Positions 51,236-60,643 of a stretch of DNA of 64,000 bases are shown here, piece by piece. This DNA is from Pedobacter frigoris (GTDB lineage Bacteria > Bacteroidota > Bacteroidia > Sphingobacteriales > Sphingobacteriaceae): NCBI RefSeq assembly GCF_005116445.1, contig NZ_SWBQ01000001.1:434001-498000 (forward strand), in the 5' to 3' direction. The notes under the pieces were generated by a model. It saw only the letters and a program-made list of their open reading frames with translations, was not told where the DNA came from and searched no databases. The translations under genes and the position numbers were made by a program. Within the stretch, counting starts at the first letter, position 1; each line of letters starts with the position of its first letter.

Positions 51236-52999
51236 TTATTGAACTTTGATTTCGAAAGGCATCCTGGCCTGTACACCCGATTTGGCAATAGCTGATTTCA
51301 TTTGTTCGTAGATGTGGTAATTTTCACCTAATTCCTGTTTGGCGAAATACGTTCTTACTTTGTCCGTACCGGTTTCCATGAAGGATTTAATCGGGTCTAT
51401 GATTTCAGGATATTCAACAATTTTATAATCTTTTACTTTTGCTTTTTTAGCGGCGGCTACTATCGCATCGTTGAAGCTTCCGGTTCTGTCGGCCAGACCA
51501 ATTTTAACGGCATCAGTACCTACCCAAACACGCCCGCCTCCGATACTGTCAATAAATGCTTTTGATTTTTTACGGCCGTCCGCTACCCTGGTAATAAAGC
51601 TGTCGTAGACACGGTTTACATCATTTTGTATGATCAGTCTTTCGCCAGGGGTAAGCGGCCTGTTGGTACTCATAATATCAGCATATTTACCGGTCTTTAC
51701 GCCATCGAAAGTAATTCCAAGTTTATTGTTTAACAGGTTCTGAAAGTTCGGAATCACGCCGAATACACCGATTGAGCCGGTGATGGTATTGGGCTGAACG
51801 AAAATAGAATCCGCTGCACAAGCGATGTAATAACCACCGGAAGCTGCAACGTCTCCAAAAGAAGCGATTACCGGTTTCACTTTTTTGGCAAGAACAATTT
51901 CCCTCCAAATCACATCAGAAGCCAGCGCGCTGCCGCCCGGTGAATTTACCCTGAGCACGATTGCTTTGATGCTATTGTCCAGGCGGGCCTTTCTGATGGT
52001 TCTTGATAGGCGCTCCGAACCGATGGTATTGTCCGATCCTTCGCCGCCGTTGATGTCACCATTTGCGAAAATTACCGCTATTTTATCTCCAGATGGGTTT
52101 TTATCAGCTGCTACATTTTGCGCATAATCATTGATGGTCACTGTTTTGAGATTTTTCTTCTGATCTATCCCGCTAAGCGATTTGAGTTCGTTGAGGATCT
52201 CATCTTTATACCTCAGTCCATCCACCATTTTATAAGCAAGCGCGTCTTTAGGTTGCTGGATTTTATAATCATCAGCTATATGGTGCAAAGAGTCTTTACT
52301 TATTTTTCTGCTTTGAGCTATGCCGTCTAAAAAGGTGTTGTATAACCCATATACATAAGCGGTTACCTGCTCACGGTTTTTATCGCTCATTTTATCGTTA
52401 ATGAACGGCTCCACAGCACTTTTGTAGGTTCCAACACGGATGATCTGTGCTTCGATACCCAGTTTGTCGAGCGCTCCTTTGAAGAACATCAATTGTGAAC
52501 TTAACCCTTTAAATTCCAATGCACCTTCAGGATTGAGGTAAACTTTATCCGCGGCAGAAGCCAGGTAATAGGCACCCTGTGTATAGACTTCGCTGTATGC
52601 GATGATTTTCTTGCCGCTGGTTTTGAAATCCAGCAGTGCATTCCTTACCTCACGCATAGTCGCAAAACCAGCATTTGGAGAAGTTACATTCAGGTATATG
52701 CATTTAATCTTATCGTCAGTCTTCGCTTTTTTAAGAGATTTTATGATGTCGTTGAAGCCAATACTCTTTTCTCCTTCAGATCCCAGGAATTTGGCAAAAG
52801 TGTCATCAGGTGTACGCTCCATAATTGCCTGGTCAAGATTCATAAATAATACCGAATTGCTGCTCACGAGTGCAGTTTTGTCGTTCTCCAATGAAGATAC
52901 AAGTCCGATGACAACAATAAAAAACAGTGCGAAAAGCAGTACAGTTGAAATTACGATTCCGACTACGGTGGCAAAAACATACTTGAAAAATTCTCTCAT
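51236..52999 (-). CDS. sppA: Signal peptide peptidase SppA, long (67K) form
   Basis: Membrane serine protease of family S49 that degrades cleaved signal peptides. One N-terminal helix (about 10-35) precedes two tandem S49 domains. The Ser/Lys dyad is split between them as in E. coli: Lys in LASAADKVYLNP (near residue 153) and Ser in AASGGYYIACAAD (near 387). At 587 residues it is full length. It lies 3 bases upstream of the PolX-like gene, and divergent from folK. Confidence 0.93.
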   Translation of the reverse strand: MREFFKYVFATVVGIVISTVLLFALFFIVVIGLVSSLENDKTALVSSNSVLFMNLDQAIMERTPDDTFAKFLGSEGEKSIGFNDIIKSLKKAKTDDKIKCIYLNVTSPNAGFATMREVRNALLDFKTSGKKIIAYSEVYTQGAYYLASAADKVYLNPEGALEFKGLSSQLMFFKGALDKLGIEAQIIRVGTYKSAVEPFINDKMSDKNREQVTAYVYGLYNTFLDGIAQSRKISKDSLHHIADDYKIQQPKDALAYKMVDGLRYKDEILNELKSLSGIDQKKNLKTVTINDYAQNVAADKNPSGDKIAVIFANGDINGGEGSDNTIGSERLSRTIRKARLDNSIKAIVLRVNSPGGSALASDVIWREIVLAKKVKPVIASFGDVAASGGYYIACAADSIFVQPNTITGSIGVFGVIPNFQNLLNNKLGITFDGVKTGKYADIMSTNRPLTPGERLIIQNDVNRVYDSFITRVADGRKKSKAFIDSIGGGRVWVGTDAVKIGLADRTGSFNDAIVAAAKKAKVKDYKIVEYPEIIDPIKSFMETGTDKVRTYFAKQELGENYHIYEQMKSAIAKSGVQARMPFEIKVQ

Positions 53000-53063
53000 G
53001 TGGTAGTTTAATATTTAATTTGTAAATATAAGTAAACGAAGGTGAGTTTACCTTGAAATTGAT

Positions 53064-53564
53064 ATGGTATTGGACAGTAAAAAGGTTTTTTTGTTACTCG
53101 GCAGCAACCTGGGAGATCGGGTACAGCTGATTGATGATGCGGTGGTTCAGATTAATTCGAGAATAGGGTCAGTTTTTTCCAGGTCTTCCTGGTATGAAAC
53201 TGCTGCCTGGGGCAGGGAAGACCAGCCCGGCTTTCTGAATATTGCTGTGGGAGTGGAGACACAATTGTCCCCTTTGGCGGTATTGGAAGTGGCTTTGGAT
53301 ATTGAGCTGGAGCTGGGAAGGGTAAGACATGAGAAATGGGGGGCAAGGCTGATTGATATCGATCTGATCCTTATCGGCGATGAAATCATAGACATTCCGG
53401 GGAAGCTTCAGATCCCGCATCCGGAAATGCAAAACAGGAAGTTTGTGCTGGAACCTCTCGCTGAAATTGCCGGAGCGCGTGTCCATCCTGTATTGAAAAG
53501 AACTGTATCAGAGATATTGCAAACTTTAGCTGATAATTTATCTGTATCAAAAATTAATTTATAG
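53064..53564 (+). CDS. folK: 2-amino-4-hydroxy-6-hydroxymethyldihydropteridine diphosphokinase
   Basis: Pyrophosphorylates the pterin precursor of folate. The family marks are LLLGSNLGDR at the N terminus, SSWYETAAWG, and the diagnostic WGARLIDIDLILIGD plus IPHPEMQNRKFVLEPL. The length is 166 residues. An Hpt-domain gene follows after 11 bases. Confidence 0.95.
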   Translation: MVLDSKKVFLLLGSNLGDRVQLIDDAVVQINSRIGSVFSRSSWYETAAWGREDQPGFLNIAVGVETQLSPLAVLEVALDIELELGRVRHEKWGARLIDIDLILIGDEIIDIPGKLQIPHPEMQNRKFVLEPLAEIAGARVHPVLKRTVSEILQTLADNLSVSKINL

Positions 53565-53575
53565 TTTTGTTTTAA

Positions 53576-53953
53576 ATGATCGATCTAAATAAAAATAACG
53601 AGCCTCTTGATCTTTCTTATTTGAAAGAAATGTCCGGTGATAGTGCCGAGTTTATCATCGAAATGATAGACCTGTTCAAAAGCCAGACGCCTGTGTACAT
53701 TGCTGAACTTCAACAGGCAATAGATGACAAGGAATGGAGCAAAGCAGCAGGTTTTGCACATAAAATCAAACCAACCTTTGTATATGTTGGCCGTGAAGAT
53801 GCAAAAGCACACATGCAAATGATGGAGGATAACGCAAGTTCCCTTAAAGATGTGGATAGTTTACCTTCAGCTTGTGATGAACTTGTAGCCTTTGTAGAGG
53901 TGTTATACGGACAATTGGATAAGGCCAGGGCTGAACTGGAAAAACAACTTTAG
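53576..53953 (+). CDS. Hpt (histidine phosphotransfer) domain protein
   Basis: A 125-residue stand-alone phosphotransfer protein: a four-helix bundle with the phospho-accepting H62 in FAHKIKPTFVYVG (HxxKP pattern). It probably shuttles phosphate between a hybrid kinase and a response regulator; the only hybrid kinase in the window is at 27337-28713, so pairing is open. It is convergent with pssA, one base apart. Confidence 0.9.
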   Translation: MIDLNKNNEPLDLSYLKEMSGDSAEFIIEMIDLFKSQTPVYIAELQQAIDDKEWSKAAGFAHKIKPTFVYVGREDAKAHMQMMEDNASSLKDVDSLPSACDELVAFVEVLYGQLDKARAELEKQL

Positions 53954-53954
53954 T

Positions 53955-54638
53955 TTAGCGTGGGATTCGTCTAAAATGCAAAATAGATAATCCGATATAC
54001 AAAATCAGGATGAAAGGTACTGCTACAAATCTGAGCGCAGCGACCAATAGTACACAAAGGGTCAGGAAAATATACTTTAGTTTGTTTTCCTGCCAGCCTT
54101 TTGTTCCGAACTTCATGGAAAAAATACGAATTTCACTTACTAGCAACCAGCTCAATAAAGCCGTCAGGGCTACCAGTAATGCCGTTGAGCCTATTACATC
54201 AGGGTAACCTGCCTTGATAAAAGGGAGTGAAACAATCAGTAAAGTATTCATCGGGGTATTTAAACCAATGAAATCTTCAGTCTGTCGGGTGTCAATATTG
54301 AACTTTGCCAGTCTCAGCGCAGAAAATACGGTGATGATGAATCCGAAGTAAGGTAAATATTCTGAGGAATAATCACTTTGTCCCAATAGCTGGAACATTA
54401 CCACTCCGGGTAAGAATCCGAAGCTGACCATATCCGCTAAAGAATCCAGTTCCTTACCTATGTTTGATTTTACATTAAGCAGCCTTGCTGCAAACCCATC
54501 AAAGAAATCAAAGATACCTGAAAGCACCACAAAATATGCGGCTACTTCCAGGTTTCCTTTAAATGCATAAACTATCCCAATACAACCTGAAAAAAGGTTG
54601 GCACAAGTAATGGCATTAGGGATATGTTTTTTTATCAT
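53955..54638 (-). CDS. pssA: CDP-diacylglycerol-serine O-phosphatidyltransferase
   Basis: Makes phosphatidylserine, precursor of phosphatidylethanolamine, in the inner membrane. The CDP-alcohol phosphotransferase signature DG-x2-AR-x8-G-x3-D-x3-D is complete (D47, G48, R52, G61, D65, D69). About seven hydrophobic helices follow one another in 227 residues. It is downstream of rho on the same strand. Confidence 0.93.
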   Translation of the reverse strand: MIKKHIPNAITCANLFSGCIGIVYAFKGNLEVAAYFVVLSGIFDFFDGFAARLLNVKSNIGKELDSLADMVSFGFLPGVVMFQLLGQSDYSSEYLPYFGFIITVFSALRLAKFNIDTRQTEDFIGLNTPMNTLLIVSLPFIKAGYPDVIGSTALLVALTALLSWLLVSEIRIFSMKFGTKGWQENKLKYIFLTLCVLLVAALRFVAVPFILILYIGLSILHFRRIPR

Positions 54639-54654
54639 ATTAAGCTCAATTCAA

Positions 54655-56352
54655 TTAGCTGTTCATGGAGATCAGGAACTCTTCATTCGATTTTGTGCCT
54701 TTGATCTGTGCCTGTACAAACTCCATTGCTTCCTGAGCGTTCATGTCGGCAAGGTGGTTACGCAGGATCCAAACACGCTGCAGTGTATCTCTGTCGTGCA
54801 ATAGGTCGTCGCGACGTGTACTTGAAGCCGTAATGTCAATTGCAGGGAAAATACGTTTGTTAGATAATTTACGATCCAGTTGAAGCTCCATGTTACCGGT
54901 ACCTTTAAATTCTTCAAAGATCACCTCATCCATTTTCGAACCGGTATCTGTAAGCGCAGTAGCAAGAATGGTTAATGAACCACCTTTTTCGATGTTACGG
55001 GCGGCACCAAAGAAACGTTTAGGTTTATGTAAAGCATTTGCATCCACACCACCAGAAAGGATTTTTCCGGAAGCAGGAGCAGTGGTATTGTATGCCCTGG
55101 CCAGACGAGTAATAGAATCCAGAAGGATAACCACATCATGACCACATTCTACCAGGCGTTTTGCTTTTTCCAATACGATATTGGCGATTTTTACGTGACG
55201 CTCAGCAGGCTCATCAAAAGTAGAAGCAATTACTTCCGCTCTTACGCTGCGAGCCATATCAGTTACCTCTTCAGGACGTTCGTCGATCAACAGGATGATC
55301 AGATAAACCTCGGGGTGGTTTTTAGCGATCGCATTGGCAACCTCTTTTAACAAGTTGGTCTTACCCGTTTTAGGCTGAGCTACAATCAGACCACGCTGAC
55401 CTTTACCGATAGGGGTAAATAAGTCGATGATACGGGTTGAGTAGTTATTTGTTTCCGTGAACAGATTTAACCTTTCAGTAGGAAACAAAGGAGTCAGGTA
55501 ATCAAAAGGTACACGGTCCCTAACGTCGGCCGGCAGGCGTCCGTTGATGGTTTCGACCCTTACTAAAGGGAAGTATTTTTCGCCTTCTTTTGGAGGGCGG
55601 ATACTGCCTTTAACAGTATCACCTGTTTTCAGACCAAATAATTTAATCTGAGACTGCGATACATAGATATCATCAGGAGAAGATAAGTAATTATAATCTG
55701 CAGATCTTAAAAAACCATATCCATCAGGCATGATTTCCAATACACCTTCATTGGTGATGGTGTTGTCAAAATCAAGATTTGAATAGCTGTTTTCTGCCTG
55801 TTTATTATTGTTGTTATTGTTCTGATTCGGATTTTTAGGCCTGTTGTCCTCTCTCGGCTGTTTGTTCTTTTTGTTTTCGCCGGTTTGCACAGGTGCCGGA
55901 TTGCCGGCAGGTGCTACAGCAGGAGTAGCTGCAGGCTGCTCAATTTCAGCAACCTCAGTTAATACCTCTGCAGGTTGTTCTGTTTCCTGAAACTCAGGAG
56001 CCTCAGGTTTTTCATATGCCGGTGGGGTGTCAAATAATGATGCGCGGTTGAAAGGCGTATTTTTTACTGTTTCTTCCTCTTTGGCTGGAATACGGATTCT
56101 TTTTCTGGTAGGCTTTTCTGTGCTTACTTCCTTTGCCGCAGCTGTTTTCAGCTTAGATGCTTTCGGGGCAGCGTCAGTTTTAACAGCTTCTGCTGTAACC
56201 GGTTCAGCTGTAGTTTCCTGCTCTGTAATCTGAGCAATGATCTCAACCAGTTCTGCTTTCCTTAAATCATCTGCGTTTAGTATGCCCTGAGTTTTAGCAA
56301 TCTCACGCAGTTCTGCTGTGAGCTTTTCATTTAATTCTGTTTTATTAAACAT
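54655..56352 (-). CDS. rho: Transcription termination factor Rho
   Basis: Hexameric RNA-dependent ATPase that ends transcription. At 565 residues it has an N-terminal helical Rho_N part (1-40), a low-complexity insert (about 50-200, Pro/Ala/Glu then Asn-rich), an RNA-binding CSD-like domain (about 205-275), and the ATPase with Walker [10 protein letters not shown] (near 330) and [13 protein letters not shown]. Such inserts are common in Bacteroidota Rho and may drive condensation or RNA contacts. Confidence 0.96.
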   Translation of the reverse strand: MFNKTELNEKLTAELREIAKTQGILNADDLRKAELVEIIAQITEQETTAEPVTAEAVKTDAAPKASKLKTAAAKEVSTEKPTRKRIRIPAKEEETVKNTPFNRASLFDTPPAYEKPEAPEFQETEQPAEVLTEVAEIEQPAATPAVAPAGNPAPVQTGENKKNKQPREDNRPKNPNQNNNNNNKQAENSYSNLDFDNTITNEGVLEIMPDGYGFLRSADYNYLSSPDDIYVSQSQIKLFGLKTGDTVKGSIRPPKEGEKYFPLVRVETINGRLPADVRDRVPFDYLTPLFPTERLNLFTETNNYSTRIIDLFTPIGKGQRGLIVAQPKTGKTNLLKEVANAIAKNHPEVYLIILLIDERPEEVTDMARSVRAEVIASTFDEPAERHVKIANIVLEKAKRLVECGHDVVILLDSITRLARAYNTTAPASGKILSGGVDANALHKPKRFFGAARNIEKGGSLTILATALTDTGSKMDEVIFEEFKGTGNMELQLDRKLSNKRIFPAIDITASSTRRDDLLHDRDTLQRVWILRNHLADMNAQEAMEFVQAQIKGTKSNEEFLISMNS

Positions 56353-56608
56353 TATATAGGTGTAGAGAAAATTTTAAAATTGAACCAAGCAGAAAATGCA
56401 ATTATAAAAAATAGTAGAAACAAGATTTTATGAGATTTTCTGGAATGGTCAGATAAACTTTTAGAGAATTATGTTGCAATTCTATGTATTTGTAAACTAA
56501 TCTCCAAGAAAAATATTAAAATGTTTAAAATAATTTACTTTAAAAGTAGATAAACAGGCATTAAATGATTGTTAAATTTGACATCTTTGCACACAAAATT
56601 ACCCCCTG
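56353..56608. other. Divergent promoter region rho / pyrF
   Basis: An AT-rich, 256-base gap between divergent genes. On the plus strand TAAATTTG (56573-56580) is a -7 box, followed at once by ACATCTTTG; either could serve pyrF (ATG 56609). I see no clear TAnnTTTG box on the minus strand for rho, whose leader may be long. Confidence 0.5.
56573..56580 (+). promoter_or_regulatory. -7 box TAAATTTG of pyrF
   Basis: Matches TAnnTTTG 28 bases before the pyrF ATG. A second box-like ATCTTTG (56583-56589) overlaps the expected start site. Confidence 0.5.
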
Positions 56609-57439
56609 ATGAATAAGAAGCAACTATTTGAGCGGATTAAAACCAAGAAATCTTTTTTGTGTGTAGGCCTTGATCCGGTTTTGGAAAATATCCCAAAACA
56701 CTTGTTAAAATACGAGAATCCGGTATTGGAGTTCAATAAACAAATTATTGATGCTACCAAAGATCTGTGCGTTGCCTATAAACCAAACACTGCTTTTTTT
56801 GAATCAATGGGATTAAAGGGATGGGAAACGCTGATCAAAACATGGCAGTATATCCCCAAAGATATTTTTACCATAGCAGATGCGAAAAGAGGAGATATTG
56901 GCAATACTTCCGCTATGTATGCCGATGCTTTCTTTAATGAAGCCAAATCTGAGATGGGTTTTGATGCGGTTACAGTAGCCCCTTACATGGGAAAAGATTC
57001 TGTAGACCCGTTTTTACAACATGAAAACAAATGGGTGATCCTGCTGGCACTAACCTCTAATGCAGGTCATAGTGATTTTCAGTTGCACCAAACACCAGGA
57101 GGGAAACTTTATGAAGAAGTAATCCGGATTTCTTCTCAGTGGGCCGACAGTGAAAAGTTGATGTATGTAGTTGGTGCAACAAGAGGTTCAGAATTTAAAA
57201 ATATACGCAGATTGGCTCCTGATCATTTCCTTCTTGTTCCTGGAATCGGAGCGCAGGGTGGCAGTCTGGCCGACGTGTGTCAGTACGGACTGAATAAAGA
57301 ATGTGGCTTGCTGGTCAATTCAGCAAGAGCTATTATTTATGCAGGTAATGGAGAAGATTTTGCAGAAAAAGCGAGAGCCGAAGCATTAAAAGTACAGCAG
57401 GAAATGGAGCAGATCCTTGAATCTGCGAAATTGATATGA
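56609..57439 (+). CDS. pyrF: Orotidine-5'-phosphate decarboxylase (type 2)
   Basis: Last step of UMP synthesis. The active-site signature [11 protein letters not shown] (near residue 91) with the catalytic Lys/Asp network is intact, as are [14 protein letters not shown] at the start and VPGIGAQGG near the C terminus. The length (276) is that of the longer type 2 form found in Bacteroidota. Its stop overlaps the start of the transporter gene (ATGA). Confidence 0.95.
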   Translation: MNKKQLFERIKTKKSFLCVGLDPVLENIPKHLLKYENPVLEFNKQIIDATKDLCVAYKPNTAFFESMGLKGWETLIKTWQYIPKDIFTIADAKRGDIGNTSAMYADAFFNEAKSEMGFDAVTVAPYMGKDSVDPFLQHENKWVILLALTSNAGHSDFQLHQTPGGKLYEEVIRISSQWADSEKLMYVVGATRGSEFKNIRRLAPDHFLLVPGIGAQGGSLADVCQYGLNKECGLLVNSARAIIYAGNGEDFAEKARAEALKVQQEMEQILESAKLI

Positions 57440-58332
57440 AAGAAAAGCTGGATGTAAGGCTGATCGTTTCTTTGCTGGCTGTCGCAATTATCTGGGGCAC
57501 GACTTATCTGGGGATCCGCATTGCGGTGGAGACTATACCGCCGTGGTTTGTAGCAGCGATACGGCAGACCATTGCTTCAGCCATTTTACTCATTATCCTG
57601 ATCCGCAGGAATGAGCTGAGCTGGAAAGGCTGGCCATACTTAAGAAGACAGATGATCCTGGGTTCTTTGATGCTGGTGGTAGCCAATGGAATGACTACTG
57701 TTGCAGAGCAGAGTATCCCAAGCGGACTTACTTCTTTATTGAATGCACTGAACCCCATATTTGTCTTTTTAGGCTGTGTGCTGATCGGCCTGCAGAAGCC
57801 TTCCTGGAAGGGGTTTTTGGGAGTGATTGTCGGTTTTATAGGTGTAGCATTTATATTCAGGGATGGATTTAGTGCACTTCTTGATCCCAATTACAAAACA
57901 GGAATTTTGTTTCTTTGTGCGGCCATCAGCGGCTGGACTATCGGTACCATATATGTTAAGAAGAGCAATCAGAAATCTGATCAGATCTTTTTAGACCTTT
58001 TTTATCAGTTTGTATTTTCTGCAGTAGTTCAGTTTGTACTTGCCTTTATTTTCTCCGGCGATGCGGATGTAAGCAGCTGGACGGGGAGGAGCTTACTTGC
58101 CGTGGTTTACCTGGCGTTGTTTGGTTCGGTAATTGCATTTTTCTGCTACCATTATGCCCTGAAAAAGGTGACGGCAACAGAAGTTTCGGTGCTTTCTTAT
58201 TTCAATACTGTGATCGCGCTGTTTCTTGGCTGGTTGATTCTCGATGAGGTCATTACTTTTGATATTGTGATTGCAACCGCCTTAATTATCCTTGGTGTAT
58301 TCATCACCAATTATAAAAAGCAAAAAACATAG
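57436..58332 (+). CDS. EamA/DMT-family transporter
   Basis: A 298-residue inner-membrane protein with ten hydrophobic helices in two EamA halves ([20 protein letters not shown] at the start of the first; [14 protein letters not shown] at the start of the second). The substrate is unknown; the family exports metabolites such as amino acids. It is coupled to pyrF by a 4-base overlap. Confidence 0.9.
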   Translation: MKEKLDVRLIVSLLAVAIIWGTTYLGIRIAVETIPPWFVAAIRQTIASAILLIILIRRNELSWKGWPYLRRQMILGSLMLVVANGMTTVAEQSIPSGLTSLLNALNPIFVFLGCVLIGLQKPSWKGFLGVIVGFIGVAFIFRDGFSALLDPNYKTGILFLCAAISGWTIGTIYVKKSNQKSDQIFLDLFYQFVFSAVVQFVLAFIFSGDADVSSWTGRSLLAVVYLALFGSVIAFFCYHYALKKVTATEVSVLSYFNTVIALFLGWLILDEVITFDIVIATALIILGVFITNYKKQKT

Positions 58333-58378
58333 TACATTGATTTGGACTATCTCATTATTTTGAATGAAGTTCGCCGTG

Positions 58379-59659
58379 ATGAATTTTACGGAAGACTTTT
58401 TACATTTTATATGGCAGTTCAGGTTATTTAAAACCACTGAACTTTATTGTGCCGGTGGCGAAAAGCTGGAACTACTGAGTCCGGGTGTACTTAATAAAGA
58501 TGCCGGGCCAGATTTTAGTCATGCCAGACTCAAAATAGACGATACCCTGTGGGCGGGCAACGTAGAGTTGCACATCAAATCTTCAGACTGGCTGCTGCAC
58601 AGCCATGGCGAAAACGGAGCTTTTGAATCAGTGATCCTCCATGTCGTTTATCAGCATGATCAGGAGATCTATCATAGAAATGGAAGTTTGATACCTGTTC
58701 TGGTGTTGAAAGACCTCTTCTCAGATCATTTACTCTATACTTACCATAGCCTGGTTAATAACAGGAACGCATTTCCCTGTGAAAAGCAGATTGGGAGTGT
58801 TGATCAGATTGTGATTGAAAATGCATTGTCGAGGGCGATAGCGGAAAGACTTCAACATAAATCAGCCGAAGTGCTGACGCGGCTAGGAGCGTTAAAAGGC
58901 AGTTGGGATGAGACCTTTTATTATTTTATAGCAAGAAATTTTGGATTTAAGGTAAATGCAGTACCCTTTGAGATGCTCGCTTCCTCATTGCCCCAGCGAA
59001 TTTTTGCGAAGCACAAAAATAATCCATTACAGATAGAGGCGATGATTTTTGGCCAGGCCGGGTTTTTAAATGCTGAATTACCCGATGAATATTCAAAGCA
59101 GCTTTACCTGGAGTATACTTTTTTACAAAGAAAATATGGATTTAAGCCAATTGATGTTTCCCTATGGAAGTTTCTGAGGATGAGGCCGCAGAATTTCCCA
59201 ACAGTAAGGCTTGCCCAGTTTGCGGCGCTGATCGTGAGTTCGAGCCATTTATTCTCAAAGATCCTGGAACTAAAATCTTTGAAAGAGATTTATCGTTTAT
59301 TTGAAGATCTTCCTGTGAATAATTATTGGGAACAGCACTATCATTTCAGAAAAGCTACAAAACACGTGCGTCTTCAGCCCGGACCTGCGTCCGTACAAAA
59401 TATTGTGATCAATACCATTTGTCTGTTTCTGTTTACTTATGGAAAATATACAGACCAGGCACATTTTATGGACAGGGCACTTGTTTTTTTAGAAGAATTG
59501 CCGGCAGAACGCAATATGATTATAGATCAGTACGTTAATTCGGGGGTCAGGCCAGACAGTGCACTGATGTCGCAGGCCTTACTGCAATTAAATAAATACC
59601 ATTGCAGTCAAAAAAAATGTTTAAATTGTGGTATCGGAATTAAAATTCTAAAAAAATAA
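58379..59659 (+). CDS. DUF2851 family protein
   Basis: A 426-residue member of a Bacteroidota family without known function, beginning MNFTEDFLHFIWQFRLF and carrying NKDAGPDFSHARLKID followed by WAGNVELHIKSSDW, a nuclease-like beta strand pattern (Asp, Glu-x-His) in its first domain. An ATG 15 bases upstream (58364) is the alternative start. The C terminus has three cysteines spaced C-x5-C-x2-C (HCSQKKCLNC). It is followed by pspC after one base. Confidence 0.85.
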   Translation: MNFTEDFLHFIWQFRLFKTTELYCAGGEKLELLSPGVLNKDAGPDFSHARLKIDDTLWAGNVELHIKSSDWLLHSHGENGAFESVILHVVYQHDQEIYHRNGSLIPVLVLKDLFSDHLLYTYHSLVNNRNAFPCEKQIGSVDQIVIENALSRAIAERLQHKSAEVLTRLGALKGSWDETFYYFIARNFGFKVNAVPFEMLASSLPQRIFAKHKNNPLQIEAMIFGQAGFLNAELPDEYSKQLYLEYTFLQRKYGFKPIDVSLWKFLRMRPQNFPTVRLAQFAALIVSSSHLFSKILELKSLKEIYRLFEDLPVNNYWEQHYHFRKATKHVRLQPGPASVQNIVINTICLFLFTYGKYTDQAHFMDRALVFLEELPAERNMIIDQYVNSGVRPDSALMSQALLQLNKYHCSQKKCLNCGIGIKILKK

Positions 59660-59660
59660 G

Positions 59661-59882
59661 ATGTTTCAGCGAATCATTACTTTCTTTGAAAAGCGGAGTT
59701 TTGGGGTATGCACTTACCTTGCAGACCGGTTAAATATGTCGATCAGTAAGATCAGGCTGTTCTTTATTTACTCTTCTTTTCTGGCTGTTGGTTTTCCTAT
59801 TGTCTTTTATATACTTGCAGCTCTGGTACTCGATGTAAGGCATTATGTAAAAAAGATCAGACTAAGGATCTGGGACGTTTAA
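59661..59882 (+). CDS. PspC-domain protein
   Basis: A 73-residue protein with the PspC fold: an N-terminal segment FGVCTYLADRLNMS, then one long hydrophobic stretch (about 31-57) that spans the membrane, and a basic tail. PspC proteins act in envelope-stress responses; no pspA or pspB is nearby. The stop overlaps the stop of the convergent ankyrin gene. Confidence 0.85.
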   Translation: MFQRIITFFEKRSFGVCTYLADRLNMSISKIRLFFIYSSFLAVGFPIVFYILAALVLDVRHYVKKIRLRIWDV

Positions 59883-60529
59883 TTTCTGAGGATAGCAGCA
59901 ATTTCAGTATAACCCTTTTCATCTGCCAGATCGGCCGGCAATTTACCTCCTTCCATTCTGATGTCCACATCAGCGTTGTGCTCCAGCAGGAGTATCAGTA
60001 TTTCAATATCTCCGTATTGCGCTGCAGCGTGTAATGGTGTAAAACCTGCCTGCTGTTTTACATTGACTGCTGCACCTGCATCAAGCAGCATTTTGGTAAT
60101 CTTGTAGTTTCTTGCTGCTACGGCAGAATGTATGGGAAATACGTTAAAACCATTACTGGTTGGCACGTTCACTTCAGCTCCGTTGGCGATCAATACTCTT
60201 GCAAGTTCCTCATGGCCAAAGTAGGCAGCCAGTCCAAGTGGAGTAAAACCATCATTCGCAAAAGTATTTACCAGTTCAGGCTGCGCGGTGATCAATCCGA
60301 TAGTATGTTCTAATTGCCCCAAGGCACAAGCTTCGAAAACATTGATTTCAGTAGAAAAACCGGCAATCAATTCTGCCATTTTCGGTTTTCTATAGTAACA
60401 GGCCAGTAAGACAGGAGATACACCATGACTGGTCTTCTGATCTGCGAGCTGTGGCGCTTTATTCAAAAGATCATATATTTCCTGTAGTTTATTGTCTTCT
60501 ATCAGTGCTTCAAGAGTTGCAATGTTCAT
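59879..60529 (-). CDS. Ankyrin-repeat protein
   Basis: A 216-residue protein of about six ankyrin repeats; clear ones are DGFTPLGLAAYFGHEELARV, GFNVFPIHSAVAARNYKITK and GFTPLHAAAQYGDIEI. No signal peptide, so it should be a cytoplasmic scaffold for protein contacts. Target unknown. Convergent with pspC (4-base overlap) and divergent from ftsK. Confidence 0.9.
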   Translation of the reverse strand: MNIATLEALIEDNKLQEIYDLLNKAPQLADQKTSHGVSPVLLACYYRKPKMAELIAGFSTEINVFEACALGQLEHTIGLITAQPELVNTFANDGFTPLGLAAYFGHEELARVLIANGAEVNVPTSNGFNVFPIHSAVAARNYKITKMLLDAGAAVNVKQQAGFTPLHAAAQYGDIEILILLLEHNADVDIRMEGGKLPADLADEKGYTEIAAILRN

Positions 60530-60552
60530 CGTGTAAATTAGAGTTGAGTCGA

Positions 60553-60560
60553 CAAACTTA
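60553..60560 (-). promoter_or_regulatory. -7 box TAAGTTTG of the ankyrin gene
   Basis: The minus strand reads TAAGTTTG, 24 bases before the ankyrin start at 60529. The same box occurs on the plus strand for ftsK, 50 bases away. Confidence 0.5.
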
Positions 60561-60610
60561 TGTAATTTTTTTTTTTATATTGTAAGCATAAATGCTTCTT
60601 AGTTTTTATC

Positions 60611-60618
60611 TAAGTTTG
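60611..60618 (+). promoter_or_regulatory. -7 box TAAGTTTG of ftsK
   Basis: TAAGTTTG fits TAnnTTTG and lies 26 bases before the ftsK ATG. A small palindrome aagcat-aa-atgctt (60585-60598) lies between the two divergent boxes. Confidence 0.5.
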
Positions 60619-60643
60619 TTGATTATAAATATTAATAGCGAAA

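Noticed and set aside
57504-57890. Minus-strand frame of 128 codons inside the DMT transporter gene
   Set aside because: Antisense shadow of a well-supported membrane protein gene.
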